The notes beneath the pieces were generated by a model. That model was not told the origin of the DNA. It did not search any database and worked only from the letters and a program-made list of their open reading frames with translations. From contig JACJYK010000001.1 of NCBI GenBank assembly GCA_020636135.1, positions 1,722,501 to 1,786,500 of the forward strand: a stretch of DNA of 64,000 nt. Reading direction: 5' to 3'. The stretch is from Lewinellaceae bacterium. GTDB taxonomy: Bacteria; Bacteroidota; Bacteroidia; Chitinophagales; Saprospiraceae. The first letter of the stretch is position 1. Every line of letters starts with the position of its first letter. The position numbers and the translations under genes are program-made. Below are positions 55,091-63,469 of the stretch, piece by piece.

Positions 55091-56275
55091 ATGCAGCCAT
55101 CGATCATGACCTCTTTGGCACAATCTGCGAAGGATCGTGCCATAGCTGAGAAAGTATACGCAGGAGAACGGATCAACGATGTGGAAGGAATATACCTCTT
55201 TGAGGAGGCTCCGCTGGGATTCACCGCTTCACTGGCCAATTTTGTCCGGGAGAAAAAACAAGGCAATCAGACCTTCTTCAACCGGAACTTCCATATTGAA
55301 CCGACCAATGTTTGTATTTACACCTGTGCTTTTTGTTCCTATTCCCGGCTAATCAAGAACCGGGAGGACGGTTGGGAATATACGATGGAGGATATGCTCA
55401 CTATGGTCAAAGCATACGATGACCAGCCGGTGACAGAGGTGCATATCGTTGGTGGTGTATTGCCGCAATATGATGTTACATTTTATGAAACGCTGTTTCG
55501 CAAGATCAAGGCCCATCGTCCGGAATTACACATCAAAGCACTGACACCAGTCGAATACCATTACATCTTCAAGAAAGAAAAAATCAGCTATGAAGAGGGA
55601 ATGCGGCGTATGAAAGAAGCAGGACTGGATTCCATGCCTGGTGGAGGCGCCGAGATTTTTCATCCGGAAATACGTGATAAAATAGCCAAGGATAAATGCA
55701 ATGCCGACCAGTGGCTGCGCATCCATGAGATTTGGCATGAGTTAGGCGGGCGATCGAACGCGACCATTCTCTATGGTCACATCGAAAAATACGAACACCG
55801 CGTCGATCACATGCGCCGGTTGCGTGAATTACAGGATCAGACCGGTGGGTTCCAAACCTTCATCCCGTTAAAATTCAGGAACAAAGACAACGAGATGTCC
55901 AATCTGCCGGAAGTATCGGTGGTAGAGGACCTGAAGAACTATGCCGTCTCACGCATCTATCTGGACAATTTTGATCACGTCAAAGCTTACTGGCCCATGA
56001 TCGGGAGGACAACTGCCCAGATGGCATTGGCTTATGGTGTTGACGATCTTGACGGTACGATTGACGACACGACCAAAATTTATTCCATGGCCGGCTCCGA
56101 AGAGCGTAATCCAAGTCTTACCACCAAACAACTGGCCCAGCTGATCATTCAGGCAGGTCGCCAGCCGGTTGAGCGGGATACCCTTTATCATGTGGTTAAG
56201 ACCTTTACGGATGCTGACGTGGAGGAACGCTGGCGTGGCTACCTCGATCTTCCGGTGACCAACAACCCGGCGTAA
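55091..56275 (+). CDS. mqnE: Aminofutalosine synthase MqnE (radical SAM)
   Basis: Radical SAM enzyme that joins the chorismate-derived enolpyruvyl benzoate to adenosine in the futalosine route to menaquinone. The 394-residue protein carries the cluster motif C75-x3-C79-x2-C82 (CIYTCAFCSYSR), SMPGGGAEIFHPEIRDK near residue 180, and GHIEKYEHRVDHMRRLRELQ near 230. GGGAEIF and the HRVDH segment favour MqnE over the related cyclase MqnC. The ATG at 55091 is chosen because the upstream GTG overlaps a promoter box. The stop codon and the next gene's ATG overlap by one base. Confidence 0.93.
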   Translation: MQPSIMTSLAQSAKDRAIAEKVYAGERINDVEGIYLFEEAPLGFTASLANFVREKKQGNQTFFNRNFHIEPTNVCIYTCAFCSYSRLIKNREDGWEYTMEDMLTMVKAYDDQPVTEVHIVGGVLPQYDVTFYETLFRKIKAHRPELHIKALTPVEYHYIFKKEKISYEEGMRRMKEAGLDSMPGGGAEIFHPEIRDKIAKDKCNADQWLRIHEIWHELGGRSNATILYGHIEKYEHRVDHMRRLRELQDQTGGFQTFIPLKFRNKDNEMSNLPEVSVVEDLKNYAVSRIYLDNFDHVKAYWPMIGRTTAQMALAYGVDDLDGTIDDTTKIYSMAGSEERNPSLTTKQLAQLIIQAGRQPVERDTLYHVVKTFTDADVEERWRGYLDLPVTNNPA

Positions 56276-56898
56276 TGGCTAAAGACATTTATCTGATCAG
56301 GCACGGAGAAACCGATTATAACCGGCAGGGAAGGGTGCAGGGACAAGGAATTGATGCTTCCATCAATGCCCTGGGGCAGTTGCAGGCGCAGGCATTCTTT
56401 GATACCTATATGGACGTTCCCTTTGACCTGGTAGTTACCTCCGGATTACGGCGAACCCATCAGACCGTTGAGCCTTTCCGGAAGCTGGACATTCCTTTTT
56501 ACGCTACCAAAGATATCAATGAGATCAGTTGGGGACGATATGAAGGAATGGCTTACGGGGATGAAGTTTCGACTGCCTACCAGCAAATGATTCGTGAATG
56601 GGGTCTCGGAAACTATAACTACGCCATCGATGGTGGTGAAAGTGCCCGGGCGCTGGCTGACCGGATTGAGCGGTTTCTTCACTGGCTTACGGCGCTTGAG
56701 GAAGAGACCATCCTGATTTGTTCTCACGGACGTACATTGCGTTGCATGCTGACATTGATCCATCAGCGTCCTTTGCATGAGATGGAAGCATATCACCATC
56801 ACAATACTGGTCTATACCGGTTTGCCTGGGAGCGTGGTGTTTATCATACCCTGCTTGAAAACGACATCAGTCACCTAGAGCCAATACTGGAATCATGA
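56275..56898 (+). CDS. Histidine phosphatase family protein
   Basis: A 207-residue phosphoglycerate mutase-like phosphatase with the catalytic motif YLIRHGETDYNRQGRVQGQG at the N-terminus and the second histidine in ILICSHGRTLRCML near residue 148. It sits between mqnE and mqnA with overlapping ends on both sides, so it is translated with them. Substrate unknown; an alpha-ribazole phosphatase-like or broad phosphatase are options. Its position hints at a role near menaquinone synthesis, but none of the known futalosine steps needs it. Confidence 0.9.
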   Translation: MAKDIYLIRHGETDYNRQGRVQGQGIDASINALGQLQAQAFFDTYMDVPFDLVVTSGLRRTHQTVEPFRKLDIPFYATKDINEISWGRYEGMAYGDEVSTAYQQMIREWGLGNYNYAIDGGESARALADRIERFLHWLTALEEETILICSHGRTLRCMLTLIHQRPLHEMEAYHHHNTGLYRFAWERGVYHTLLENDISHLEPILES

Positions 56899-57641
56899 AA
56901 GAACCCTACCGCATTGTTACGGTCTCCTATCTGAACACCCAACCTTTCATTGAAGGATTACAACGTCACTTTACACCTGAGGAGGTCATCATCGAGCTTG
57001 CTCATCCGGCCAAGTGTGCGCAGGCGGCAAGCAGCGGTTCGGCAGACCTGGTGCTGGTTCCCGTCGGTGCTTTGCCCGAACTGGATTTTGATCATATCCT
57101 GTCAGGATGGTGTATCGGATCAAGCGGACCAGTCAGAACGGTAGCAATTTACAGCGACCGTCCGTTGGATCAGTGTGAATCGGTTTATCTCGATTATCAG
57201 TCACGTACCTCGGTGTTATTGGCTCAGATGATCGTCCAGGACTATCTCCAGCTGCCTTTACAGTTTACCCCGGCATTCCCGGGTTTCGAATCCACCATTG
57301 GAGGCAAGCAGGCGGGATTGGTGATCGGAGACCGAACCTTCCAGATGGATGAAAAATACAGTTACAAGCTGGATCTAGGTGAGCAATGGACGAAGTGGAC
57401 CGGTCTTCCTTTCGCATTTGCTGTTTGGATTGCTCTACATCCGCTGGATGAGGAGTTCGAAAAGAAATTTGAAGATGCTATAGCCTGGGGCGTTCAGCAT
57501 GTCGTGGAGTTTGCCGGCAGTCCGGTTGAATTGGAGTACTTTGAGCGATACATATCCTATCCATTCGATGACCGGAAGCGGAAAGCGATGAACCTTTTCC
57601 TGCAGAATGCACTCCATCTATCCGAGCGGCCTGTGGTGTAG
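56895..57641 (+). CDS. mqnA: Chorismate dehydratase MqnA
   Basis: First enzyme of the futalosine pathway; removes water from chorismate to give 3-enolpyruvyl benzoate. The 248-residue protein has the periplasmic-binding-protein-like fold of the MqnA/MqnD family and the MqnA N-terminus RIVTVSYLNTQPFIEGL. GLPFAFAVWIAL near residue 165 is also typical. Its ATG overlaps the stop of the phosphatase gene as ATGA. mqnB, mqnC and mqnD are not in this window. Confidence 0.93.
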   Translation: MKEPYRIVTVSYLNTQPFIEGLQRHFTPEEVIIELAHPAKCAQAASSGSADLVLVPVGALPELDFDHILSGWCIGSSGPVRTVAIYSDRPLDQCESVYLDYQSRTSVLLAQMIVQDYLQLPLQFTPAFPGFESTIGGKQAGLVIGDRTFQMDEKYSYKLDLGEQWTKWTGLPFAFAVWIALHPLDEEFEKKFEDAIAWGVQHVVEFAGSPVELEYFERYISYPFDDRKRKAMNLFLQNALHLSERPVV

Positions 57642-57708
57642 TTTGTCAACCAGTGTTGACCAAAGGATATCACCCTTGTTCTCACCGGAATTCGCTACCT
57701 TGATTCCA

Positions 57709-57716
57709 TAAGTTTG
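57709..57716 (+). promoter_or_regulatory. Candidate -7 box directly before tsaC
   Basis: TAAGTTTG fits TAnnTTTG and ends five bases before the ATG at 57722, so a message started here would be leaderless. This resembles the box before smc. Confidence 0.35.
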
Positions 57717-57721
57717 ACCTG

Positions 57722-58345
57722 ATGACCATCTGGGAAATACATCCGGTAAATCCGGACCAACGCAAGATCAATCAAGTTGTGCATGCCATTGAATCCGGGC
57801 AGATTGGTATTTTTCCGACCGATTCGGTTTATGGATTGGCCTGCCTGGCCAATAACCGCCAGGGTATTGAGCGGATTTGCCAGATCAAACAAGTGAAACC
57901 GGAGAAGGAGTTGTTTTCACTGTTATGCCGGGATATCCAGCAGGTTGCTGCATTTACCCGTCAGATTGACAATGCGATCTTCCGTGTACTAAGGAGGCAC
58001 GTACCCGGACCGTACACTTTTATCCTCAATGCCAATACGGAGCTACCCAAGATCATCAAAAACAGGAAGGGAACCATAGGGGTTCGGGTTCCTGATAATG
58101 CCATTCTACAGGCTATTCTCAGTCAATTGTCATTACCTCTGATAACGACCAGTGTAAAACAGAATGTGGAAGAAGAGTGGGACACCTATTACATAGATCC
58201 TTATGATTTGCGTCTGGATTATGAAAACGTTGTGGATTTTATGATTGATGGTGGCCCGGGAAATGCAGAAGCTTCCACCGTACTAGACTGCACCGGGGAT
58301 GACATTCAGATCGTACGTCAGGGAATTGGCGTACTGGATCTGTAG
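57722..58345 (+). CDS. tsaC: L-threonylcarbamoyladenylate synthase
   Basis: Makes threonylcarbamoyl-AMP from threonine, bicarbonate and ATP for the t6A37 modification of tRNA. The 207-residue YrdC/Sua5-domain protein has GQIGIFPTDSVYGLACLA near residue 22, the KQVKPEKELFSLLC segment near 58, and GTIGVRVPDNAI near 118. It lacks the C-terminal Sua5 extension, so it is the short TsaC-type form. It begins 80 bases after mqnA and may have its own promoter. Confidence 0.92.
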   Translation: MTIWEIHPVNPDQRKINQVVHAIESGQIGIFPTDSVYGLACLANNRQGIERICQIKQVKPEKELFSLLCRDIQQVAAFTRQIDNAIFRVLRRHVPGPYTFILNANTELPKIIKNRKGTIGVRVPDNAILQAILSQLSLPLITTSVKQNVEEEWDTYYIDPYDLRLDYENVVDFMIDGGPGNAEASTVLDCTGDDIQIVRQGIGVLDL

Positions 58346-58349
58346 GCGG

Positions 58350-58646
58350 TCAATTCAGGGAAATGGCAGGAAGGTCCACGGTGCTCAGGTGAAACAACAA
58401 TTCCTGAAAATCCCACTTCATGTATTTACTCAGTGGAAGTGATTCGATAAGATGATCCAATTGTTCGATTTCTGATACCTGGAAGACAACATAAAGACTA
58501 CTCATATCCTTGGTAAGTGAATAGGTCAGTATTTTTCCGGATTGCATGAGCTCATCTACCCGGTAGCGCTGTTGAGGTATTAACGCTGTGAATGCATCAT
58601 TTACAGGCTGCTCTATGCTGAAGGTAACAAGATACTGTAGCGGCAT
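58350..58646 (-). CDS. Small dimeric alpha/beta-barrel protein (muconolactone isomerase-like)
   Basis: A 98-residue protein with the ferredoxin-like layout of muconolactone isomerase and YciI proteins: an N-terminal strand (MPLQYLVTFSIEQP), a helix, central strands (ILTYSLTKDMSSLYVVFQV), and IESLPLSKYMKWDFQEL near the C-terminus. SLPLSKYM matches the LPL..(F/Y)M pattern of that fold. No catechol pathway genes are near, so enzymatic function is uncertain. It converges on tsaC with four bases between the stop codons. Confidence 0.75.
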   Translation of the reverse strand: MPLQYLVTFSIEQPVNDAFTALIPQQRYRVDELMQSGKILTYSLTKDMSSLYVVFQVSEIEQLDHLIESLPLSKYMKWDFQELLFHLSTVDLPAISLN

Positions 58647-58870
58647 AGTCCAAAGTTACGATTCCTCGCCCAATTTCCTGATTGGTTTTCTCCAGTAGGC
58701 AGGTCTGGTAAGGCAGATTTCACATAAAAATTAATATGATGTCAAATGGGTTCTAAACTTCACGTATAGCATAATATACACATATCATGTTTGATTAATC
58801 TGTTGCATAACCCGCTATGTACCCTAAATATGGCTCATTTTTTGAATGTATAATACTCAGGTATAGGTAT

Positions 58871-60925
58871 ATGAAGTTGTATTTGAATGGCATACTATTT
58901 CTACTATTTTTCACCTTGAACACCGGGTATGCTCAGGATGTGAATTTCATTACCCAACACCTGGATGCCATCGTTACTTCTTATCTGGAAGACATTGCCT
59001 TGTCCAACCATTTTACCCAGGACACTTCTTTTTTGAGCAAGATTTACAATGTGGACTCACTTGCCGAAGTAGCTGATGCAGCCCGCGTTGAAAATCATCT
59101 GGCAAGCAACCGGGTCTTAACGAAGGACAAAGGGTTACAATTGGCTACCAGCTGGCAACAAAATTTTAGCAATCCGATATTTGACCTGGAGGATGGTTTG
59201 TTTTACCGTGGCCGCGGTCAGGTAGGAGTAGACTGGAATATGCTGCGGGATGGATTTCTGGGCCATCAGAAAAAAGCGCAAGCCGCGGCAGCCCAGTGGA
59301 AAGCCGATTCCCTTGATGTGCTCAGATACCGTCACAATGATTTTTACCGCTATCAGTACAACTACATCCTGTACTTGTTTAACCAAGCTAAAATCCAGGT
59401 CGTAAAAAAGAGGCTGGAATTACTGAATGAACAGATATCCATAGCCTTCCAGTTGTTTTATCTGAAACGGCTGCATTGGGAGGATGTGCTGGCACTGCTG
59501 TCCAGTAAAGGTGAAGTGGAGTTGTTTCTGAATACCTATCAAACCTATGTTGACCAGGTTGATTTACCGGCTGGATGGAAGGAAATAGAAGCTGGTGAAC
59601 TTCCCGTATTCGACATTGATATTGACCGGATCAAACATGTCTTTTTCGACAGTACTCAGCTAAAACAATCCCTGGCTTTGCGCAATGAAGCAATGGACCT
59701 GCATGCGCATTGGTCAACCAGGATCGGTTTGAAAAGTACGGTGCGGTACAATTATTTGCTGGGAAACGAGATCCTGGGCCAGCAAAAAGATTTTCTCAGT
59801 GCAGGACTTTCTTTCCAGGTACCACTGGACTTCAACAGCAAGGATAGGAAACGGCAACTGGATGCCGAAAAGAAATTGGCTGAAATAGAGTACTACAACC
59901 GCTTTGATAATGATGCCAATGAGGTCCTTAACTTTTATTACGAATACGGCTATTCACTGAAACAATTTATCCATGCCTACTATACAAAATTAAAGCTGGC
60001 ACAGGCCATAGTCCGTGGGGAAAGGCAAAAAGACCTGGGTGATCCTGGATATTCCCCGAAGTTCATTGTCGACAAGCTGGATGAGCTGTTGACGGTAGAT
60101 CTGGATCTCCTGGATATCCAGCAGGCACTCTATCTTAAAGCGCTAAAGATGCATTCAAAGTTGCCCCAGGGTAGCATCACCGACTACCTGATCCCGAAAG
60201 ATTTTAATAACCTGTTTAATCCGCAGACCGGTCCCCGCTCCTTGTATGTCTGGTCGGGTACGCTTAGTGAGCTGTCCCCCGAATACATCCTGCATTATGC
60301 CAAAATCAATAACATCAGTGAGTTGATGGTATCGACCGGCATGGAGAATGCATTGACTCAAAAATTTGAACAGCTGAGGCTTGCCGCTGGAAAAGAAGGG
60401 ATCGAAGTCTGCATGATGATCGGGAACAATGCTTTGCTGAAGAAGCCGGTGGGAGAGGTATTGCCTCAGCTGATGGCATTAAGCGGAGATGTGATCCATC
60501 TTGATCTTGAACCACACACGTTTGATGACTGGGATGAAAACCATACCCTTTACCAGGCACGTTATCTTGAACTGATCCATAAGCTGTCCTCTAAATTCAA
60601 AGTGGAGGTATCGATTCCCGTGAACTATGAAGAACCATTTCTTGAGGCTATTTATGCGCTTTCTGACCGCGTATATCTGATGGCCTACGAGCACAAGGAC
60701 GTCGATTACATCGAGCGCAAAACCAATGAAGCCTTTGTGTTGGGGCCGGAGAAAACAGTTTTGTCCATCCGATGCAAGGATTTCAACAACCGCTATGAAC
60801 TGGAGTTATTTTGCCAAACCCTGGGTAAACGGTTTAACAACCCGAGGATCGCACTGCACGACATGAAGACAATGATGCAATTGGAAGAAAAAACCATAAG
60901 TGCCAATGCGGAGTACCGATTTTAA
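58871..60925 (+). CDS. TolC-like outer-membrane factor fused to a TIM-barrel glycosidase-like domain
   Basis: A 684-residue secreted protein. The ATG at 58871 gives a signal peptide (MKLYLNGILFLLFFT to TGYAQ); a frame start at 58817 would bury that signal. Residues about 25-445 resemble TolC-type outer-membrane factors: paired long helices and strands such as LSAGLSFQVPLDFNSKDRK followed by RQLDAEKKLAEIEYYN. Residues about 455-675 look like a TIM barrel: SLYVWSG, then VIHLDLEPH (D545, E547) and DRVYLMAYEHKD, echoing GH18-type and PgaB-like glycosidases. The fusion places a possible glycan-cleaving or guiding domain on the exit channel. It is the first of four co-directional genes. Activity is inferred, not shown. 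Confidence 0.72.
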   Translation: MKLYLNGILFLLFFTLNTGYAQDVNFITQHLDAIVTSYLEDIALSNHFTQDTSFLSKIYNVDSLAEVADAARVENHLASNRVLTKDKGLQLATSWQQNFSNPIFDLEDGLFYRGRGQVGVDWNMLRDGFLGHQKKAQAAAAQWKADSLDVLRYRHNDFYRYQYNYILYLFNQAKIQVVKKRLELLNEQISIAFQLFYLKRLHWEDVLALLSSKGEVELFLNTYQTYVDQVDLPAGWKEIEAGELPVFDIDIDRIKHVFFDSTQLKQSLALRNEAMDLHAHWSTRIGLKSTVRYNYLLGNEILGQQKDFLSAGLSFQVPLDFNSKDRKRQLDAEKKLAEIEYYNRFDNDANEVLNFYYEYGYSLKQFIHAYYTKLKLAQAIVRGERQKDLGDPGYSPKFIVDKLDELLTVDLDLLDIQQALYLKALKMHSKLPQGSITDYLIPKDFNNLFNPQTGPRSLYVWSGTLSELSPEYILHYAKINNISELMVSTGMENALTQKFEQLRLAAGKEGIEVCMMIGNNALLKKPVGEVLPQLMALSGDVIHLDLEPHTFDDWDENHTLYQARYLELIHKLSSKFKVEVSIPVNYEEPFLEAIYALSDRVYLMAYEHKDVDYIERKTNEAFVLGPEKTVLSIRCKDFNNRYELELFCQTLGKRFNNPRIALHDMKTMMQLEEKTISANAEYRF

Positions 60926-61970
60926 ACGACGAAATAATCCGATCGAGATCCTGCAGGAAATCCGTCCCAACAAACGCAAAGTCAATTGGGACCGGTTACT
61001 GTATTTGACGATCCTGATTATGGGGCTTGCATATATAGGGTTTTATACGGTCCGCATGATGACCACGGTCGAAGGGGAGGGTCAGGTAAGATTTAAGAAA
61101 CTTGATATCCAGTTTACCTCTGATGTGCAGATCATTGAGATCAAACGATTTGAAGGTGACTCCGTTCAGCCGGGTGATACCCTGTTCTGGTATCTGGATG
61201 AGGACATGACCAAATTTGTCCAGATAAACAATCAAACCATTAAAACTCCTAGTACCCAATGGATCGACCAGGATCGCTTAAATACCCGCCGGAAAATTGA
61301 ACTCCTTCTGATTGACCTGAAGCAGTTTCAGGATATGGAAGCGCTTAATAAGTCTGAGAAGGACCGGATTAAAAAGGAGATTATGCTTGATATCTATTCG
61401 GCAGACAAGCTGGATATGTATAGTCACCGTGATATCGAATATTCAAGCCAGATTACCAGTATAAAAAAAGAGATCAGTCTGCAGCAGGAATATATGGCCT
61501 GGCTCGATCAGCAAGAGGCCCAAATAAATATCCTGGCTGCCAATGCCTCCGCAACTGCCATCCCGGACTGGAGAAGTCAGCTTAAGGCGTACGTGAGCCC
61601 GATCCGGGGAACCATCACTCAGATCCTGAAAGAAAATTACGAGGTGGCAGTCCAGGGTGATGTTGTCATGTCGATCCATAAACCAAGCAATTTGTTCATT
61701 AAGGTGTTTTATGAACAAAAGGACCTCAGGAAACTCCATGAAGGCGATATCGTGCACATTGAATTTCCTGACGGGACTACCAGTGAGGGAGTTTTGCAAC
61801 GATTCTACTATGCCACCTTTGAATTACCTGAAGAATTTCAGAAGAAGTATGAGCCGGTTACCAGGAGTATAGCGGCGGATATAATACCATTGGATGAGAT
61901 TGAACGCGAAAAATGGCGGCCTTTTTATAAGATGAATGTTTCGGTCTATAAAAGGGTGATCACTTTGTAG
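60906..61970 (+). CDS. HlyD-type periplasmic adaptor protein
   Basis: A 354-residue membrane fusion protein: basic cytoplasmic start, one membrane segment (about residues 33-52), a biotinyl-lipoyl half domain (EIKRFEGDSVQPGDTLFWY near residue 75), a coiled-coil hairpin (about 110-205), and the second half lipoyl plus barrel region (SPIRGTITQILKENYEVAVQ near 230). This layout links an inner-membrane transporter or synthase to a TolC-like exit duct, which is the gene just upstream. The start overlaps the end of that gene by 20 bases; a GTG at 60900 is an alternative. No ABC ATPase is present, which argues against a classical type I secretion system. Confidence 0.85.
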   Translation: MRSTDFKRRNNPIEILQEIRPNKRKVNWDRLLYLTILIMGLAYIGFYTVRMMTTVEGEGQVRFKKLDIQFTSDVQIIEIKRFEGDSVQPGDTLFWYLDEDMTKFVQINNQTIKTPSTQWIDQDRLNTRRKIELLLIDLKQFQDMEALNKSEKDRIKKEIMLDIYSADKLDMYSHRDIEYSSQITSIKKEISLQQEYMAWLDQQEAQINILAANASATAIPDWRSQLKAYVSPIRGTITQILKENYEVAVQGDVVMSIHKPSNLFIKVFYEQKDLRKLHEGDIVHIEFPDGTTSEGVLQRFYYATFELPEEFQKKYEPVTRSIAADIIPLDEIEREKWRPFYKMNVSVYKRVITL

Positions 61971-62038
61971 CAACAATTCCCAAACCAATATGCAATCAGG
62001 ATCTATGGCGTGATTTTTGTTTTTGAACCAGTTAGGAT

Positions 62039-63469
62039 ATGCAACTTAATACCCCTATTAAATCGATCACGACCCTGCAGGGGTCGAGAGAACGTATTCT
62101 TAATGTTGAATCGGAAGGTTATGTATTTGCATACATAACGGACCGGTTTGATGGCGAGACCGCAGCGTTTGAGGAATATGATGGTGTGATCATATTGCCC
62201 ACAAGTCCCGTATTACTAAAAGAGGTATTGCACCGGTTTCGCTCTGCCAACAGTTGGAAAGCGCGTTTAATGCCCCTTTTCCTCCATCAACAGATGGAAC
62301 TGGAATACATGCACAGGCAGTTGGTGGATGGGATCGTTCACAAGCTTGACGAACTGTATGGGGCGGTGAGCCAGGTGAAAATCATCAAGGATCATGTTTC
62401 AGACTCCCGCCTGCGTACTTTCCCCACTTTTGAGAAAGATACCGTTTACAAATTGTTGGTATTTTTACTTTCGCGCGAACAAAAGACCCTGAAAGCCTAC
62501 ATCGACCGGAATTCAACAACCGGTTATACTTATCCCATCCTGGAAAGTTTGATGAATGGTAAGTCACCATACCGGCTGATGGAATTTGCCGTGGAAGAAG
62601 GATTGTTTACCACACAATTCCAGGACTCGGTATATACCTGTAACACTTGTGAAGATGGCTTCCTGATGTATCGTGAAGCTTGTCCCAAGTGCCATAATAC
62701 CTATCTGAGCAGCCAGGATTTGATCCATCATTTTGCCTGTGCCCACATTGGCCCGGAGCGTAGTTTTCAGCGGGATAACAATGAACTGGTTTGCCCCAAA
62801 TGCGATAAAGCATTGAAACACATCGGTATTGATTACGACAAGCCTGCAGTAATGCACCATTGCAATACCTGCCATCACGAATTTCAATCTTTTCAGATCG
62901 TTGCTACATGTTGTTCCTGTCATAAAACCACCGAAGTAGAACATCTGCTGAAAAGAGAGATACTAACCTATCACCTGACCGACAAAGCGCATAATCAGGT
63001 CCATGCCGGGGCGGACTTCAATCACCATCCCGTACAGGAGAACAACATCCCTGGAGCCGTCTCCGAAGCTGCCTTTTATCTGAATATGCAGTATGAGCTG
63101 ATGAAGGCAGGTAAACAAAAAGTAATGATGGGCATGATCCGCTGGGAACACTATGCACAGCTATTGGAGAAAATAGGACGTCAGGAATACCACTTACTCC
63201 AAGTCAATATTACTGAACAGGTCAAATCATCCCTGCAATCGATCGATTTCATCAGTGTGATGGACAATTGTATCCTTTTCAGTTGTTTACAGACCTCTGC
63301 CGAACTGGCAACCCGGGTCGTTGAACGTACGGTGTTCCTGCTATCTCATCTGATAAAGGACAATTTTACCGGACAGGACATCACGTTTGAAGGAAAATGT
63401 TTGTTCCTCCAGAGCCAGCATGACGTGAAGTCGGTGGTGCTGGAGAAACTTAATGAGGAATCATGGTAG
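62039..63469 (+). CDS. TackOD1-like zinc-ribbon protein with degenerate GGDEF-like domain
   Basis: A 476-residue cytoplasmic protein with three parts. Residues about 15-90 could be a receiver-like fold without phosphorylation motifs (YDGVIILPTSPVLLKEVL). Residues about 200-300 hold a zinc-ribbon region rich in CxxC pairs (CNTCEDGFLMYREACPKC, then LVCPKCDKALKHIGIDYDKP and CNTCHH), the pattern of the TackOD1 output domain. Residues about 355-465 look like a GGDEF domain whose signature is replaced by VMDNCILF (407-414), so no diguanylate cyclase activity is expected. Flanked by HlyD and glycosyltransferase genes; its stop overlaps the next ATG by seven bases. A regulator of polysaccharide synthesis is inferred. 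Confidence 0.75.
   Translation: MQLNTPIKSITTLQGSRERILNVESEGYVFAYITDRFDGETAAFEEYDGVIILPTSPVLLKEVLHRFRSANSWKARLMPLFLHQQMELEYMHRQLVDGIVHKLDELYGAVSQVKIIKDHVSDSRLRTFPTFEKDTVYKLLVFLLSREQKTLKAYIDRNSTTGYTYPILESLMNGKSPYRLMEFAVEEGLFTTQFQDSVYTCNTCEDGFLMYREACPKCHNTYLSSQDLIHHFACAHIGPERSFQRDNNELVCPKCDKALKHIGIDYDKPAVMHHCNTCHHEFQSFQIVATCCSCHKTTEVEHLLKREILTYHLTDKAHNQVHAGADFNHHPVQENNIPGAVSEAAFYLNMQYELMKAGKQKVMMGMIRWEHYAQLLEKIGRQEYHLLQVNITEQVKSSLQSIDFISVMDNCILFSCLQTSAELATRVVERTVFLLSHLIKDNFTGQDITFEGKCLFLQSQHDVKSVVLEKLNEESW

Noticed and set aside
58871..61970. Classical type I protein secretion system
   Set aside because: TolC-like and HlyD-like parts are present but there is no ABC ATPase or RTX-type substrate; a GT2 gene follows instead.
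62564..62944. Antisense frame in the zinc-ribbon gene
   Set aside because: Shadow; the sense frame has regularly spaced CxxC pairs.
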